Of a DNA stretch of 30,398 nucleotides, positions 1 to 8,847 are shown one piece after another (position 1 is the stretch's first letter; the number at the start of each line of letters is the position of its first letter). The stretch is from the NCBI GenBank assembly GCA_021295835.1, contig JAGWBP010000018.1, forward strand, positions 1 to 30,398, written 5' to 3'. The DNA is from Gemmatimonadota bacterium. Lineage in GTDB: Bacteria > Gemmatimonadota > Gemmatimonadetes > Longimicrobiales > Gaopeijiaceae. The position numbers and the translations under genes are program-made. The notes beneath the pieces are model-generated. The model was not told where the DNA came from. It saw nothing but the letters and a program-made list of their open reading frames with translations, and did no database searches.

Positions 1-294
1 GAGCGGGAGTACGCGCTGGGGAGCCGCCGGGTGGACCTGCTGGTCGTCTGGCCGCGCGAGGGGGGACGGGAGGACCGGGTCGTGGTCGAGTGCAAGCTGG
101 CACGGGAGGGTCGCTCGCTCTCGCGCACCGTCGAGGAGGGGCTGGAGCAGACCCGGCGCTACATGGACCTAAGCGGCACCGACGCAGGCCACCTCGTGGT
201 CTTCGACATGCGTCCGGGGGGAAGCTGGGCGGAGAAGGTGTATCGCGAGGAGCGGGAGCGCGAGGGGGCGAGGATCACGGTCTGGGGGGCCTGA
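1..294 (+). CDS. 3' end of a PD-(D/E)XK nuclease-domain protein (partial)
   Basis: The reading frame is open from base 1 to a TGA at 292-294, so only the last 97 residues are present and the start lies outside the window. The visible part has a D-x(n)-E-x-K arrangement (VDLLVVW near residues 11-17, then VVECK), the core of the PD-(D/E)XK nuclease fold. After it comes a Glu/Arg-rich helix with EGLEQTRRYMD and a strand GHLVVFD. This pattern is familiar from the C-terminal nuclease-like domain of bacterial AAA-ATPase (archaeal-ATPase-like) proteins, but no ATPase part is visible, so the full architecture is inferred. Whether it cuts DNA is unknown. The next gene begins more than 650 bases downstream, so it is probably not co-transcribed with prfA. 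Confidence 0.7.
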   Translation, partial: EREYALGSRRVDLLVVWPREGGREDRVVVECKLAREGRSLSRTVEEGLEQTRRYMDLSGTDAGHLVVFDMRPGGSWAEKVYREEREREGARITVWGA

Positions 295-804
295 TTTGCG
301 GCTCGGATTCTCGACGCGATGCTTGACGGGCGACTGCTCTACATCATGTCCAGAGCCCTCTTCGCCGAGCATTCGGAGGTCCTGCACCGTCCCGGCCAGC
401 GCCCTGGTCGCATTGACTTTACCGTCGAGGTCGCGTTGTCCCGAAGCCCGACACCATGTCCACTTGATCAGTGACCAAGCTATTGCGATCAGAACGCTAC
501 ATGGTCACTGTTCGTCGTTCGTGTTCGACTATCGGTACGAGTGACCGTCGGATGGAACCCGGCACCGTACCGGGTGCGTCCTTCCTCGATTCGCACCGTC
601 CCGCGCGAGCGTCCTTGCGCCATCGGCCTGCGTGGCGCAATCCGACCAGCGCTCCAGGAGCGGCTGACCCGTCTACTCCAGCCGACGCTCGACCTCCTCG
701 TTCCTGATCCGGTCCGTTACAGGCCTCTGCGGGAACGGCCGCTTCACGATCCGGGTCACGCGGCCGCAGCGGTGCCTGCCCCGGCGTTCTTCCCGGACCT
801 CGAG
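295..804. other. Gene-poor leader, no supported gene
   Basis: This stretch between the nuclease fragment and the palindrome pair upstream of prfA holds no convincing gene. One short + frame (ATG at 319, stop at 472-474, 51 codons) reads protein-like, with LLYIMSRALFAEHSEVLHR and RIDFTVEVAL, and might be the tail of a decayed gene. I do not recognise it. The remaining frames have the Arg/Pro/Ser composition typical of non-coding GC-rich DNA. I see no tRNA or rRNA gene. Confidence 0.35.
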
Positions 805-843
805 TGTAATGTCCAGTTTACACTATGACAACCGCAGATTACC
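805..843. promoter_or_regulatory. Palindrome pair A (TGTAA-N8-TTACA type), upstream of prfA
   Basis: Bases 805-822 read TGTAATGTCCAGTTTACA, an imperfect 18-bp inverted repeat flanked by G and C that extend the symmetry. A weaker copy, TGACAACCGCAGATTACC, lies at 826-843, exactly 21 bp further on. It matches 7 of the 10 conserved positions. The pair ends 109 bp before the chosen prfA start. Two similar pairs with the same 21-bp spacing occur at 8836-8874 and 13452-13490, so I read it as a binding site for a dimeric DNA-binding protein. The regulator is not identified. Confidence 0.6.
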
Positions 844-952
844 CCGCCCTGCCATCCGGGCGCACCCGCCATTAGGTTACCCTCCCGCCCGCATCTGTGG
901 TTGGGCAGGCAGTCACCCCACTCTCCTCCGGGAGGCGACCATCGATCCCCGC

Positions 953-2029
953 ATGGCCCGCCGCATAGCTGCGGCCAAGGAGCGGCTCGCGGCGCTTGAG
1001 CTGGAGCTCGCCGACCCGGAGGTGGCACGCACACCCGGACGCCTCCGCGAGCTCGGCGTGGAGCGAGTTGGCCTCGCCGAAATCACCTCGTCCGGCCGCG
1101 AGGTCGAGTCCCTCGAGCGGGAGCTGGCCGAGGCCCAGGAGATTCTCGACGAGTCGCCCGACCCCGAGATGGCCGCCCTCGCCGAAGAGGAGATCGCGTC
1201 TCTGGGCGAACCTCTGAGGGTGGCCTCCGCAAGGCTGGCAACGGCCCTCATCCCCCCCGACCCCATGGAGGACCGCCCCGCCGTGGTCGAGATCCGCGCC
1301 GGCACCGGAGGCGACGAAGCCGGGCTCTTCGCTGCCGATCTGATGCGAATGTACCGCCGTCTCGCCGAACGGAGCGGCTGGCGGGTCGAGCTGGTCAGCG
1401 TCTCGGAGGGCATACCCGGGGCGATTAGGGAGGCGATCTTCACGGTGCGCGGAAGGGGTGCCTACGGTCGCCTGCGCTACGAGTCCGGCGTGCACCGGGT
1501 GCAACGAGTCCCCGAGACCGAGAGCCAGGGGCGCGTGCACACCTCTGCCGCCTCGGTGGCAGTCCTCCCGGAGGCCGAGGAGGTGGACATCGAGGTCGAC
1601 CCGGCCGACCTGCGTATCGACGTCTTCCGGTCTTCCGGGCCTGGGGGACAGTCGGTCAACACGACCGACTCGGCGGTGCGCATCACGCATCTGCCGACCG
1701 AAGTCGTCGTCACCTGTCAGGACGAGAAGTCCCAGCACAAGAACAAGGCGCGTGCGATGAAGGTCCTGCGCTCCCGCCTCCTGGACGGCCTGATCGCCGA
1801 GCGCGAGGCCGAACGCGCCGCCGTGCGCAGGTCGCAGATCGGCAGCGGCGACCGCTCCGCCAAGATCCGCACCTACAACTTCCCCCAGAACCGAGTCACC
1901 GACCACCGGGTGCGGCTGAGTCTCTACCGACTCGCCGAAATTCTGGACGGTGACATGGAGGAGATCATCTCGGCGCTCCGCGTCGCACGCATGGAGGAGC
2001 GGCTTGGCGAGGAGCTGGATGACCGATGA
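953..2029 (+). CDS. prfA: Peptide chain release factor 1
   Basis: RF1 recognises UAA and UAG stop codons in the ribosomal A site and triggers release of the finished protein. The 358-residue product is close to the usual 360. It carries the universal GGQ catalytic motif (about residues 231-233, in SSGPGGQSVN). The tripeptide PET at about 187-189 fits the RF1 anticodon-like PxT motif, where RF2 has SPF. EIRAGTGGDEA marks the conserved domain 2. The frame stays open upstream to an ATG at 809, but that ATG lies inside palindrome A and would add 48 residues without family resemblance, so the ATG at 953 is preferred. A GGGAGG stretch lies about 17 nt upstream, rather far, so the exact start is uncertain. 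prmC overlaps the stop by 4 nt. Confidence 0.95.
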   Translation: MARRIAAAKERLAALELELADPEVARTPGRLRELGVERVGLAEITSSGREVESLERELAEAQEILDESPDPEMAALAEEEIASLGEPLRVASARLATALIPPDPMEDRPAVVEIRAGTGGDEAGLFAADLMRMYRRLAERSGWRVELVSVSEGIPGAIREAIFTVRGRGAYGRLRYESGVHRVQRVPETESQGRVHTSAASVAVLPEAEEVDIEVDPADLRIDVFRSSGPGGQSVNTTDSAVRITHLPTEVVVTCQDEKSQHKNKARAMKVLRSRLLDGLIAEREAERAAVRRSQIGSGDRSAKIRTYNFPQNRVTDHRVRLSLYRLAEILDGDMEEIISALRVARMEERLGEELDDR

Positions 2030-2934
2030 CGGTCGGTGCGGCTGCGGCGGTCATGGAGACGATGCTCGTCGACGGGGCCGCCTACCTCGCGGGCCGGGGC
2101 GTTGAAGACGCCCGCCTGGAGGCCGAGCACCTACTGGCCCATCTCCTGGGAGTGCCTCGCCTGCAGCTCTACCTCGACCTCGATCGACCCCTCGGCCCCC
2201 GTGAGGCGGAGCGCTACCAGGAGCTGCTGAGGCGGAGGAGTGCCCGCGAGCCGCTGCAGTACATCGTGGGTTTGGCACCCTTTCGCAACCTCGACCTCCG
2301 CGTGGACTCTCGGGTCGCCATCCCCCGCCCGGAGACGGAGTATCTGCTCGACGTCCTGATGGAGCTTGTGCGCCGCGACGGGTACCCAGAGGGCGAGTCG
2401 GCGCCCTTCGAGTCGGCGCTGGAGATCGGCACCGGATCGGGCGCGATCGCCATCTCGCTGGCCACAGAGGCAGTAGCCAGATCGGTGACCGCGACCGACG
2501 TCTCGCCCGAAGCCCTTGCCGTGGCTGCCGGTAACGCCCGCCGCGCGGGTGCTCGCGAGATCGAATTCCTGGCGGGCGACTCGCTGGCACCGGTCAGCCG
2601 GAGGAAATTCGATCTGGTCATCTCGAACCCTCCCTACCTGACTCGCGCCGAGTGGCTGACCGCCCAGCCCGAAGTGCGTGAGTGGGAGCCAAGGGTGGCG
2701 ATGCACGGCGGTGGGGACGGACTGGATGTGGTCCGGTCGGTAGCGGCAGGCGTGGAGGGAGTCCTTCGCCCTGGCGGATGGTTCGCCCTGGAGGTGGGAA
2801 GCGGGCAGGTGGAGGCCGTGGTTGCGCTTCTTCGCAGCAGCCCCGCGCTCGGTGCCCCGGTCGCCCGGAGCGACCTGACCGGCAGGGGGCGCTATGTTTT
2901 TGCGCGGTGGGGCTGCAACATTCCGTCGGGCTAG
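2026..2934 (+). CDS. prmC: Release factor glutamine methyltransferase
   Basis: PrmC (HemK) uses S-adenosylmethionine to N5-methylate the glutamine of the GGQ loop in release factors, which speeds peptide release. The 302-residue protein has an N-terminal helical domain (about 1-90), a PRPETE motif (100-105), the SAM-binding loop EIGTGSGAIA (133-142) and the diagnostic NPPY motif (201-204), whose Asn and Pro backbone hold the substrate glutamine. The ATG at 2026 overlaps the prfA stop in an ATGA arrangement, implying translational coupling of substrate and modifying enzyme, a common bacterial pairing. An internal ATG at 2053 is an alternative start. Confidence 0.95.
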   Translation: MTVGAAAAVMETMLVDGAAYLAGRGVEDARLEAEHLLAHLLGVPRLQLYLDLDRPLGPREAERYQELLRRRSAREPLQYIVGLAPFRNLDLRVDSRVAIPRPETEYLLDVLMELVRRDGYPEGESAPFESALEIGTGSGAIAISLATEAVARSVTATDVSPEALAVAAGNARRAGAREIEFLAGDSLAPVSRRKFDLVISNPPYLTRAEWLTAQPEVREWEPRVAMHGGGDGLDVVRSVAAGVEGVLRPGGWFALEVGSGQVEAVVALLRSSPALGAPVARSDLTGRGRYVFARWGCNIPSG

Positions 2935-3013
2935 TGCGTAGGGGTGCCGTCGCCGGCGTGGTGCCCAAGCCCCGCCGATCCAGCTTCCAGTGCAAGTTGC
3001 AAGGAGACAGTCC

Positions 3014-4327
3014 GTGCACCCTACCCCTACCATCGAACAACCCGACGGCCGCCTGGGCGTGCTGCTCCCAGGTCTAGGCGCCGTCGCCACCACCGTCATC
3101 GCTGGCGTCGAGGCGGTGCGGCGCGGGATCGCCCAGCCCTTCGGCAGCCTCACGCAGATGAACACGATTCGCCTCGGGCGGCGCACTCAGGGCCGGGCGC
3201 CCCTCATCCGCGAGCTCGTGGGCCTCGCTCCGCTCGACCAGCTCGTCTTCGGTGCCTGGGATCCAATCCCGGACGACGCGTACGAGAGCGCGGCGAAGGC
3301 GGGTGTCCTCGACCGCGCCAGCCACCTCGACCCCATCCGCGACTTTCTCGCTTCGGTCAAGCCGATGCCCGCCGTCTTCGACTCAGCGTACGTCAAGCGG
3401 ATCGACGGTCCGAACACGAAGGAGGGGAGCGACTGGATGGAGATGGGGATGGCGCTCCGCGAGGACATCCGGGCATTCAGGCGCGACCACGACTGCGCAC
3501 GCGCCGTGATGATCTGGTGCGGCTCGACCGAGGTCTTCGAGCGCCCCGGGCCGGTGCACGCCACGGTCGAGGCCTTCGAGCAGGGGATGCGCGACAGCGA
3601 CCCCGCCATCGCTCCGTCGATGGTCTACGCCTGGGCCGCGATCAGGGAGGGCGTGCCGTACGCCAACGGCGCCCCCAACCTCTCCGCCGACGTCCCCGCG
3701 CTGGAGGAGCTCGCCCGCGAGCGGTTCGTCCCGATCGCGGGGAAGGACTTCAAGACCGGCCAGACGCTGATGAAGACCATCCTGGCACCAGGGCTCAAGG
3801 CGCGCATGCTGGGCGTCCGGGGCTGGTTCAGCACCAACATTCTCGGCAATCGCGACGGCGAGGTGCTCGACGATCCCGAGTCCTTCCGGACGAAGGAGGA
3901 GTCTAAGCTGGGCGTCCTCGACTATATCCTACAGCCCAGCATGTACCCAGATCTCTACGGCGATCTGTACCACAAGGTCCGCATCAACTACTACCCTCCC
4001 CGGGGCGACGACAAGGAGGGGTGGGACAACCTCGACATCTTCGGGTGGCTGGGCTACCCGATGCAGATCAAGGTGGACTTCCTCTGCCGCGACTCGATCC
4101 TGGCGGCACCGATCGTCCTCGATCTGGCGCTCTTCCTGGATCTGGCGTCCCGGGCGGGGCTGAGTGGCATCCAGGAGTGGCTCTCCTTCTACTTCAAGAG
4201 TCCGCACACCCCCGAGGGGCTCTACCCCGAGCACGACCTCTTCATCCAGCACAAGAAGCTGAAGAACACTCTCCGCTGGCTCGCCGGCGAGGAGCAGATC
4301 ACGCACCTGGGCAGGGAGTACTACTGA
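3014..4327 (+). CDS. ino1: myo-inositol-1-phosphate synthase
   Basis: The enzyme converts glucose 6-phosphate to 1L-myo-inositol 1-phosphate with a bound NAD, the first step toward inositol lipids or inositol-derived solutes. The 437-residue protein starts with a Rossmann segment (GVLLPGLGAVATTVIAGV). Family stretches follow: GSDWMEMGMALREDI, then the KDFKTGQTLMKT block, the NILGNRDGEVL block and the KVDFLCRDSILAAPIVLDL block. These match the bacterial and eukaryotic Ino1 family. I chose GTG at 3014 because AAGGAGA at 3000-3006 lies just upstream. An ATG at 2990 in the same frame has no such site. The gene lies 79 nt after prmC, and its stop is entangled with the tmk start. Confidence 0.9.
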   Translation: MHPTPTIEQPDGRLGVLLPGLGAVATTVIAGVEAVRRGIAQPFGSLTQMNTIRLGRRTQGRAPLIRELVGLAPLDQLVFGAWDPIPDDAYESAAKAGVLDRASHLDPIRDFLASVKPMPAVFDSAYVKRIDGPNTKEGSDWMEMGMALREDIRAFRRDHDCARAVMIWCGSTEVFERPGPVHATVEAFEQGMRDSDPAIAPSMVYAWAAIREGVPYANGAPNLSADVPALEELARERFVPIAGKDFKTGQTLMKTILAPGLKARMLGVRGWFSTNILGNRDGEVLDDPESFRTKEESKLGVLDYILQPSMYPDLYGDLYHKVRINYYPPRGDDKEGWDNLDIFGWLGYPMQIKVDFLCRDSILAAPIVLDLALFLDLASRAGLSGIQEWLSFYFKSPHTPEGLYPEHDLFIQHKKLKNTLRWLAGEEQITHLGREYY

Positions 4328-5076
4328 CCTCCCCGCGGGCGGGCCGGGAGGCGGCGGCCACAACTGCCGATCCGAAACGGCGTGGCCGGCTGATCGCCAT
4401 CGAGGGGGGAGAGGGGGTGGGGAAGACCACCCAGCTTGGACTCCTCTCGAGGCGCGTCGAGGCCGCTGGGCTAGAGGTGTGCACGGTGCGCGAGCCGGGG
4501 GGCACGCCGGTCGGCGAGGAGGTTCGGCGGATTCTGGCCCGAAGCCAGAGCGGGAGCATCACGCCCAGGGCCGAGCTCATGCTCATCCTTGCGGCGCGGG
4601 CGGCGCTGATCGACGAGGTCGTGGCGCCGGCGCTGGCGGCGGGCAGGTGGGTTCTCTCCGACCGCTCGTCGCTCAGCTCCCTGGCTTATCAGGGGTACGG
4701 CAGGGGGCTGCCGCTCGAGGAGGTGAAGCTGCTCGATCGCAGCGCCACCGGGGGGCTGAGCCCCGACATCTGCATCGTCCTCGACCTTCCGGCGGGGGAG
4801 GGGATCGCGCGGCATCGGCGCGGACGGAAGAGCCTCGACCGCTTCGAGTCGGAGTCGGACGACTTTCTCGAGAGGGTGCGACTAGGGTATCTTGAGCTAG
4901 CGAAGTCGCGGGCGGAGGCGGTGCTGATCCCGGCCGACGGAACCGTCGATCTGATCGCCGATAGGGTGTGGCGCGAGATGTGCGCTGCCTTCCCCAGGGA
5001 GCTTGCCGATCCTCGTGACTCCGATTCGGGGCGCGTTTCCACCGGTGCGTTAGGGATGTCGAATGGCAAAGCGTAG
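4324..5076 (+). CDS. tmk: Thymidylate kinase, probable CTG start
   Basis: Tmk phosphorylates dTMP to dTDP with ATP, in dTTP synthesis. Visible are the P-loop GGEGVGKTTQ (about residues 28-37), the dTMP-binding REPGGTPVGE, the DR motif within LSDRSSLSSLAYQGYGRG, and a basic LID-like stretch RRGRKSLDRFESES. The body fits the usual length of a little over 200 residues. There is no ATG, GTG or TTG in frame close to the P-loop. The best candidate is CTG at 4324, which overlaps the ino1 stop as CTGA and has GCAGGGAG (4311-4318) just upstream, giving 250 residues. A second CTG at 4390 lacks a ribosome binding site. The 3' end overlaps the protease gene by 14 nt. Confidence 0.9.
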   Translation: MTSPRAGREAAATTADPKRRGRLIAIEGGEGVGKTTQLGLLSRRVEAAGLEVCTVREPGGTPVGEEVRRILARSQSGSITPRAELMLILAARAALIDEVVAPALAAGRWVLSDRSSLSSLAYQGYGRGLPLEEVKLLDRSATGGLSPDICIVLDLPAGEGIARHRRGRKSLDRFESESDDFLERVRLGYLELAKSRAEAVLIPADGTVDLIADRVWREMCAAFPRELADPRDSDSGRVSTGALGMSNGKA

Positions 5077-6724
5077 GCGACTTGTGGCACCGGCTCTGAT
5101 CGTCGTGCTGGCGGTTGTCTGCGGCGGGTGGTTCCTGCAGAGCGACGTGGGGATCGGCTCCAACCTCTACACCAGGGCGAAGGTCCTCGACGAGGTGGTC
5201 TCGCGCATCGAGAGGCACTTCGTGGACGAGGTCGACCCGGACAGGCTCTACAGCGCCGCGCTCGACGGGGTGGTGGAGGAGCTGGGCGACCCTAACTCGG
5301 CTCTGCTGCAGGCCCCCGACTGGGAGGACATGCGCATCCGCACCGAGGGCGAGTACGGAGGAGTGGGACTCGAGATCCGGGATCGGGACGGCTACGCCAC
5401 CGTGGTGGCCCCGATCTCGGGAACTCCCGGATCGAGGGCGGGGGTGCGTGCAGGCGACCGAATCGTCGAGGTGGATGGCGAGCCGGTGGAGGGCTGGAGC
5501 ACGGACGAGGTTGCAGATGTGCTCAGAGGCAAGCCGGGGACCGACGTGGAGATGGTGGTGCGGCGGGCCGGGATCGAGCAGCCGATCGTATTCGAGCTGA
5601 CCCGTGCTCTGATTCATCTGAAGGCGGTGCCATTCGCGGTGCTTCTCGAGGGCGAAGTCGGGTACCTGCCCGTCAGGAGCTTCAACGGCACGACCACCGA
5701 GGAAGTGCGGTCAAGACTTGACTCGCTTGAGGCCGTCGGAATGCAGTCACTTGTGATCGACCTCCGGGGTAACCGAGGAGGGCTGCTCACCGAGGGGGTG
5801 GCGCTATCGGATCTCTTTCTCGATGCGGGTGCCAGGATAGTCGAGGTGCGGAGCCGCGACGAGGACCCGGAGCGGTACCTCGACGACGCCGCGCAGGATC
5901 GCCCGGTGCTGCCGATCGTCGTGCTCGTGGACGTCGCGAGCGCCTCGGCGGCGGAGATTGTGGCGGGTGCCCTTCAGGACAACGACAGGGCTCTCGTACT
6001 GGGGACGCCGAGCTTCGGGAAGGGCTCCGTTCAATCCCTCTTTCCGATTGCGGGCGGACGAATGCTGAAGCTGACGACTGCTCGCTGGTACACTCCCTCC
6101 GGCAGGTCCATTCAGCGCTCTGCCCCAGACGAGATCGACGATGGCGAGGGGGAGGCGCTCTCGATGGTCGGAGAGGCGGTGCGGCCCTCCGCCGACCCAG
6201 ACCGGCCGCGGCACAGCTCGGTAGGAGGGCGCGAGCTCCTGGGCGGAGGCGGGATCGTGCCCGACCTCTGGGTGCCGCCCGACACCCTTGCGACGGCCGA
6301 GGCGCACGCGATGCGGCAACTCCGCAGCCTCGGAAGCGACTACGTGCATGCGCTGCAGGAGTGGGCGGTCGAGTACCTGCACGAACACCCGGAGCTGAGG
6401 CCTGACTTCGCGGTAACCGACGCCGACCTCGCCGACTTCCACTCGCTCCTGGTCGAGCGTGGCGCCGAGGTGACGCTGGCCGAGCTGGCGACGGCGCGCA
6501 CACCGGTCGTCTACCACCTAGGGGGCGAGGTCCTTCGGCAGGCATGGGGGGAGCGCGTCCGCTTCGAGCGTCTGGCCCCCCACGACAACCAGCTCGAGCG
6601 GGCCGTGGAGCTGCTGCTGGAGGCGCCGAGCCAGGCCGACCTATTCCGACTGGCCGAGGATGCCGAGAGGCGGGCGCGGGGCCTGGTGGCGCACTCCGGG
6701 GGCGACGATTTCCCAGGGCGGTAG
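5063..6724 (+). CDS. S41-family carboxyl-terminal processing protease (CtpA-like)
   Basis: This is a periplasmic tail-specific serine protease with a Ser/Lys dyad. The 553-residue protein has an uncleaved signal anchor or signal peptide (about 8-24), and an N-terminal region like other C-terminal processing proteases (RIERHFVDEVD). A PDZ domain follows (about 97-180, with GGVGLEI and RAGVRAGDRIVEVDG). The S41 catalytic core has LRGNRGG (235-240), the nucleophile Ser in VASASAAEIV (about S295) and the general-base Lys in SFGKGSVQ (about K320). After about residue 350 there is an extra C-terminal domain of roughly 200 residues, longer than minimal CtpA, whose function I cannot assign. The ATG lies inside the end of tmk. 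Substrates are unknown. Confidence 0.9.
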   Translation: MAKRRRLVAPALIVVLAVVCGGWFLQSDVGIGSNLYTRAKVLDEVVSRIERHFVDEVDPDRLYSAALDGVVEELGDPNSALLQAPDWEDMRIRTEGEYGGVGLEIRDRDGYATVVAPISGTPGSRAGVRAGDRIVEVDGEPVEGWSTDEVADVLRGKPGTDVEMVVRRAGIEQPIVFELTRALIHLKAVPFAVLLEGEVGYLPVRSFNGTTTEEVRSRLDSLEAVGMQSLVIDLRGNRGGLLTEGVALSDLFLDAGARIVEVRSRDEDPERYLDDAAQDRPVLPIVVLVDVASASAAEIVAGALQDNDRALVLGTPSFGKGSVQSLFPIAGGRMLKLTTARWYTPSGRSIQRSAPDEIDDGEGEALSMVGEAVRPSADPDRPRHSSVGGRELLGGGGIVPDLWVPPDTLATAEAHAMRQLRSLGSDYVHALQEWAVEYLHEHPELRPDFAVTDADLADFHSLLVERGAEVTLAELATARTPVVYHLGGEVLRQAWGERVRFERLAPHDNQLERAVELLLEAPSQADLFRLAEDAERRARGLVAHSGGDDFPGR

Positions 6725-6835
6725 CTGCGCTCGGCTGGGCGTCCCAACAGGCCATGGAGACGCCCCGGGGCAGATCGCACCTTTACGCGCGGAAGTGACC
6801 GGCGGCACCCGCGCCATCTCGGAGCGGACGGCGCC

Positions 6836-7843
6836 GTGAGGGGGAGAGCGACACCGCGAGCTCCGCTGGAGGTCAGGTGGCTTCGCCGCGAGCTCGTCGA
6901 GTCGCGGCATCGGGTCCACGCGGTTGTGGCGGACGGGACGGGGAAGGTCCAAAGGGTCTGGGGCGACGAGTCGCTTGCGTGCGTCGCCAGGTCGTCCGCC
7001 AAGCCCTTTCAGACGCTGCCCCTGGTTGCCGACGGGGCGGCGGACCACTTCGGGCTGACCGACGAGGAGATCGCGCTATGCTGCGGGTCGCACAACTCCG
7101 AAGAGGTGCACATCGAGGCCGCCCGCTCGATTCTGGCCAAGGTCGGCGTGGCCGAGGAACGGCTCGCCTGCGGAGGCCACCCGTCGCTCCTCGAAGCGCG
7201 GCGCGACGAGCTAGTCGCCGCTGGCCGGAAGCCGACCCCGGTCATGAGCAACTGCTCGGGGAAACACGCCGGGATGCTCGCGCTGGCGGCCTTCCACGGG
7301 TGGCCCCTGGCGGAGTACGAGAAGCTGGGCCACCCGGTGCAGGAGCGGATCGGGCGCGAACTGGCCGCCTGGCTGGGGAGGCGTTCCAGCGAGCTCGAGT
7401 GGGCGATAGACGGGTGCGGTGCGCCGACCTTCGCGGCCCCGCTGCGAGATCTGGCGGTGGCGGTGGCGCGGCTGGCCGCAGGTGGCGGCGGAGCGGATGC
7501 GCCCGGCCGGGTCGTAGATGCCATGATGGCCCACCCCTACATGATCGGAGGCGCCGACAGGCTCTGCACTCGGCTCATGGAAGCAGAGGAGCGTCGGCTG
7601 TTCGTCAAGGAGGGGGCCGAGGCGGTGTACCTGGCGGGCGACGTGTCGCGGGGGGTGGGCGTGGCGCTCAAGGTGGAGGATGGTGCGGTGAGGGCCGCCG
7701 ATCCGGCCCTGCTCCGGGTGCTGGCAGGCGCCGGACTTCTCTCGGCAGCCGCCCAGCGCGCATTTCGCGAGGATGTGGGCCCGACGCTTCTGAACACCCT
7801 CTCGGAAGCGGTCGGAAGGGTGGTCGTCGAGGAGGTCGCGTGA
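6836..7843 (+). CDS. Asparaginase, rhizobial type (Asparaginase_II family)
   Basis: It is predicted to hydrolyse L-asparagine to aspartate and ammonia. It belongs to the family typified by the Rhizobium etli inducible enzyme ReAV, not to the classical E. coli type. In that enzyme two Ser-Lys pairs and a zinc site (Cys, Lys, Cys) form the active centre. The equivalents are visible: S53-x-x-K56 in RSSAKPFQ, S85 in CGSHNSEE, C140 and K143 in NCSGKHAG, and C194 in DGCGAPTF. The remaining Lys may be K257 in FVKEGAEAVY. At 335 residues the length is usual for the family. The start is GTG at 6836 with GGAG at 6821-6824. A 111-nt gap separates it from the protease, and its stop overlaps the obgE start. 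Confidence 0.88.
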   Translation: MRGRATPRAPLEVRWLRRELVESRHRVHAVVADGTGKVQRVWGDESLACVARSSAKPFQTLPLVADGAADHFGLTDEEIALCCGSHNSEEVHIEAARSILAKVGVAEERLACGGHPSLLEARRDELVAAGRKPTPVMSNCSGKHAGMLALAAFHGWPLAEYEKLGHPVQERIGRELAAWLGRRSSELEWAIDGCGAPTFAAPLRDLAVAVARLAAGGGGADAPGRVVDAMMAHPYMIGGADRLCTRLMEAEERRLFVKEGAEAVYLAGDVSRGVGVALKVEDGAVRAADPALLRVLAGAGLLSAAAQRAFREDVGPTLLNTLSEAVGRVVVEEVA

Positions 7844-8847
7844 CGCGGGGCCCCGCCTTCGTCGATTCGGTGTCGGTTGTGGTCGAAGGGGGCAGGGGAG
7901 GATCGGGCGCGACCGCCTTTCGGCGCGAGAAGGGCGTGCCGCGCGGTGGTCCGTCCGGCGGCGACGGCGGGAGCGGCGGCGATGTGATCCTGGTGGCCGA
8001 CACCGATCTGACGACGCTCAGCGACTACCGCTACGGGGGAGAGCGGCGGGCCGAGCGCGGCCGCCACGGCGAGGGCGGAAACCGCTCCGGCCGCAGCGGT
8101 GGGGATCTCGAGCTCAGGGTGCCTCCGGGGACCGTGGTCATCGACGACGCAGACGGCGAGGTGCTGGGAGAGGTGGTCGCGGTCGGCGACCGGCTCCTCG
8201 TCGCCCGCGGCGGGCGCCGCGGTAGGGGGAACGCCAGCTTCGCCTCGGCCACGCACCAGGCGCCGCGTCGCTGGGAGCCGGGTGGAGAGGGAGACCGGCG
8301 CACGCTGCGCCTCGAGCTGAAGCTACTCGCCGATGTCGGTCTGGTAGGCGAGCCGAACGCTGGCAAGTCGACGCTCCTCTCGCGGATCAGTGGTGCCAGG
8401 CCCAGGGTCGCCGACTACCCCTTCACCACGCTCTCCCCCTGTCTTGGCGTCGTCGAGCTTCCGGACTTCCGCTCCTTCGTCGTCGCCGACATCCCCGGCA
8501 TCATCGAGGGGGCGCACCTGGGCAAGGGCCTGGGGCACCGCTTTCTGCGCCACATCGAGAGGACCAGGGTGCTGGTCATCATGGTGCCGGTGGACAGCCC
8601 GGACCCGGGCCAGACGCTCGCCATCCTGCGGAGGGAGCTGGAGAGGTACTCTCGCCACCTGGCTCGGCTGCCCTACGGCGTCGCCCTCTCCAAGACGGAC
8701 CTCCTCCCGCCCGGCTCGCCCATGCCGAGTCTGGAGGTGCCCGATGCCGTGGGCCTGTTCGGCGTGAGTGCGGTGACGGGCCAGGGAATCGCGGAGCTCC
8801 TGGAGGGATGCTGGCGGCAGCTATCCCGGGCACCTCGTAAACATTAG
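7840..8847 (+). CDS. obgE: Obg GTPase (ribosome assembly)
   Basis: Obg is an essential GTPase that acts in large-subunit ribosome assembly and links growth to the stringent response. The product (335 residues) has the glycine-rich Obg fold (about 1-160, with PRGGPSGGDGGSGGD). The G domain follows, with G1 GEPNAGKST (170-178), switch I SPCLGVV (199-205), G3 DIPG (217-220) and G5-like SAVTG. The G4 motif reads SKTD (284-287) where NKxD is canonical, which may alter guanine binding slightly. It lacks the variable acidic C-terminal extension of E. coli Obg. The GTG start at 7840 overlaps the asparaginase stop as GTGA. The stop codon lies inside palindrome pair B. Confidence 0.95.
   Translation: MTRGPAFVDSVSVVVEGGRGGSGATAFRREKGVPRGGPSGGDGGSGGDVILVADTDLTTLSDYRYGGERRAERGRHGEGGNRSGRSGGDLELRVPPGTVVIDDADGEVLGEVVAVGDRLLVARGGRRGRGNASFASATHQAPRRWEPGGEGDRRTLRLELKLLADVGLVGEPNAGKSTLLSRISGARPRVADYPFTTLSPCLGVVELPDFRSFVVADIPGIIEGAHLGKGLGHRFLRHIERTRVLVIMVPVDSPDPGQTLAILRRELERYSRHLARLPYGVALSKTDLLPPGSPMPSLEVPDAVGLFGVSAVTGQGIAELLEGCWRQLSRAPRKH

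Noticed and set aside
809..952. Extended N-terminus of RF1 starting at ATG 809
   Set aside because: The extra 48 residues are unlike any release factor, and the ATG lies within the palindrome.
872..1906. Long - strand frame opposite prfA
   Set aside because: It is a shadow frame. prfA carries the GGQ and PxT motifs and the other RF1 features.
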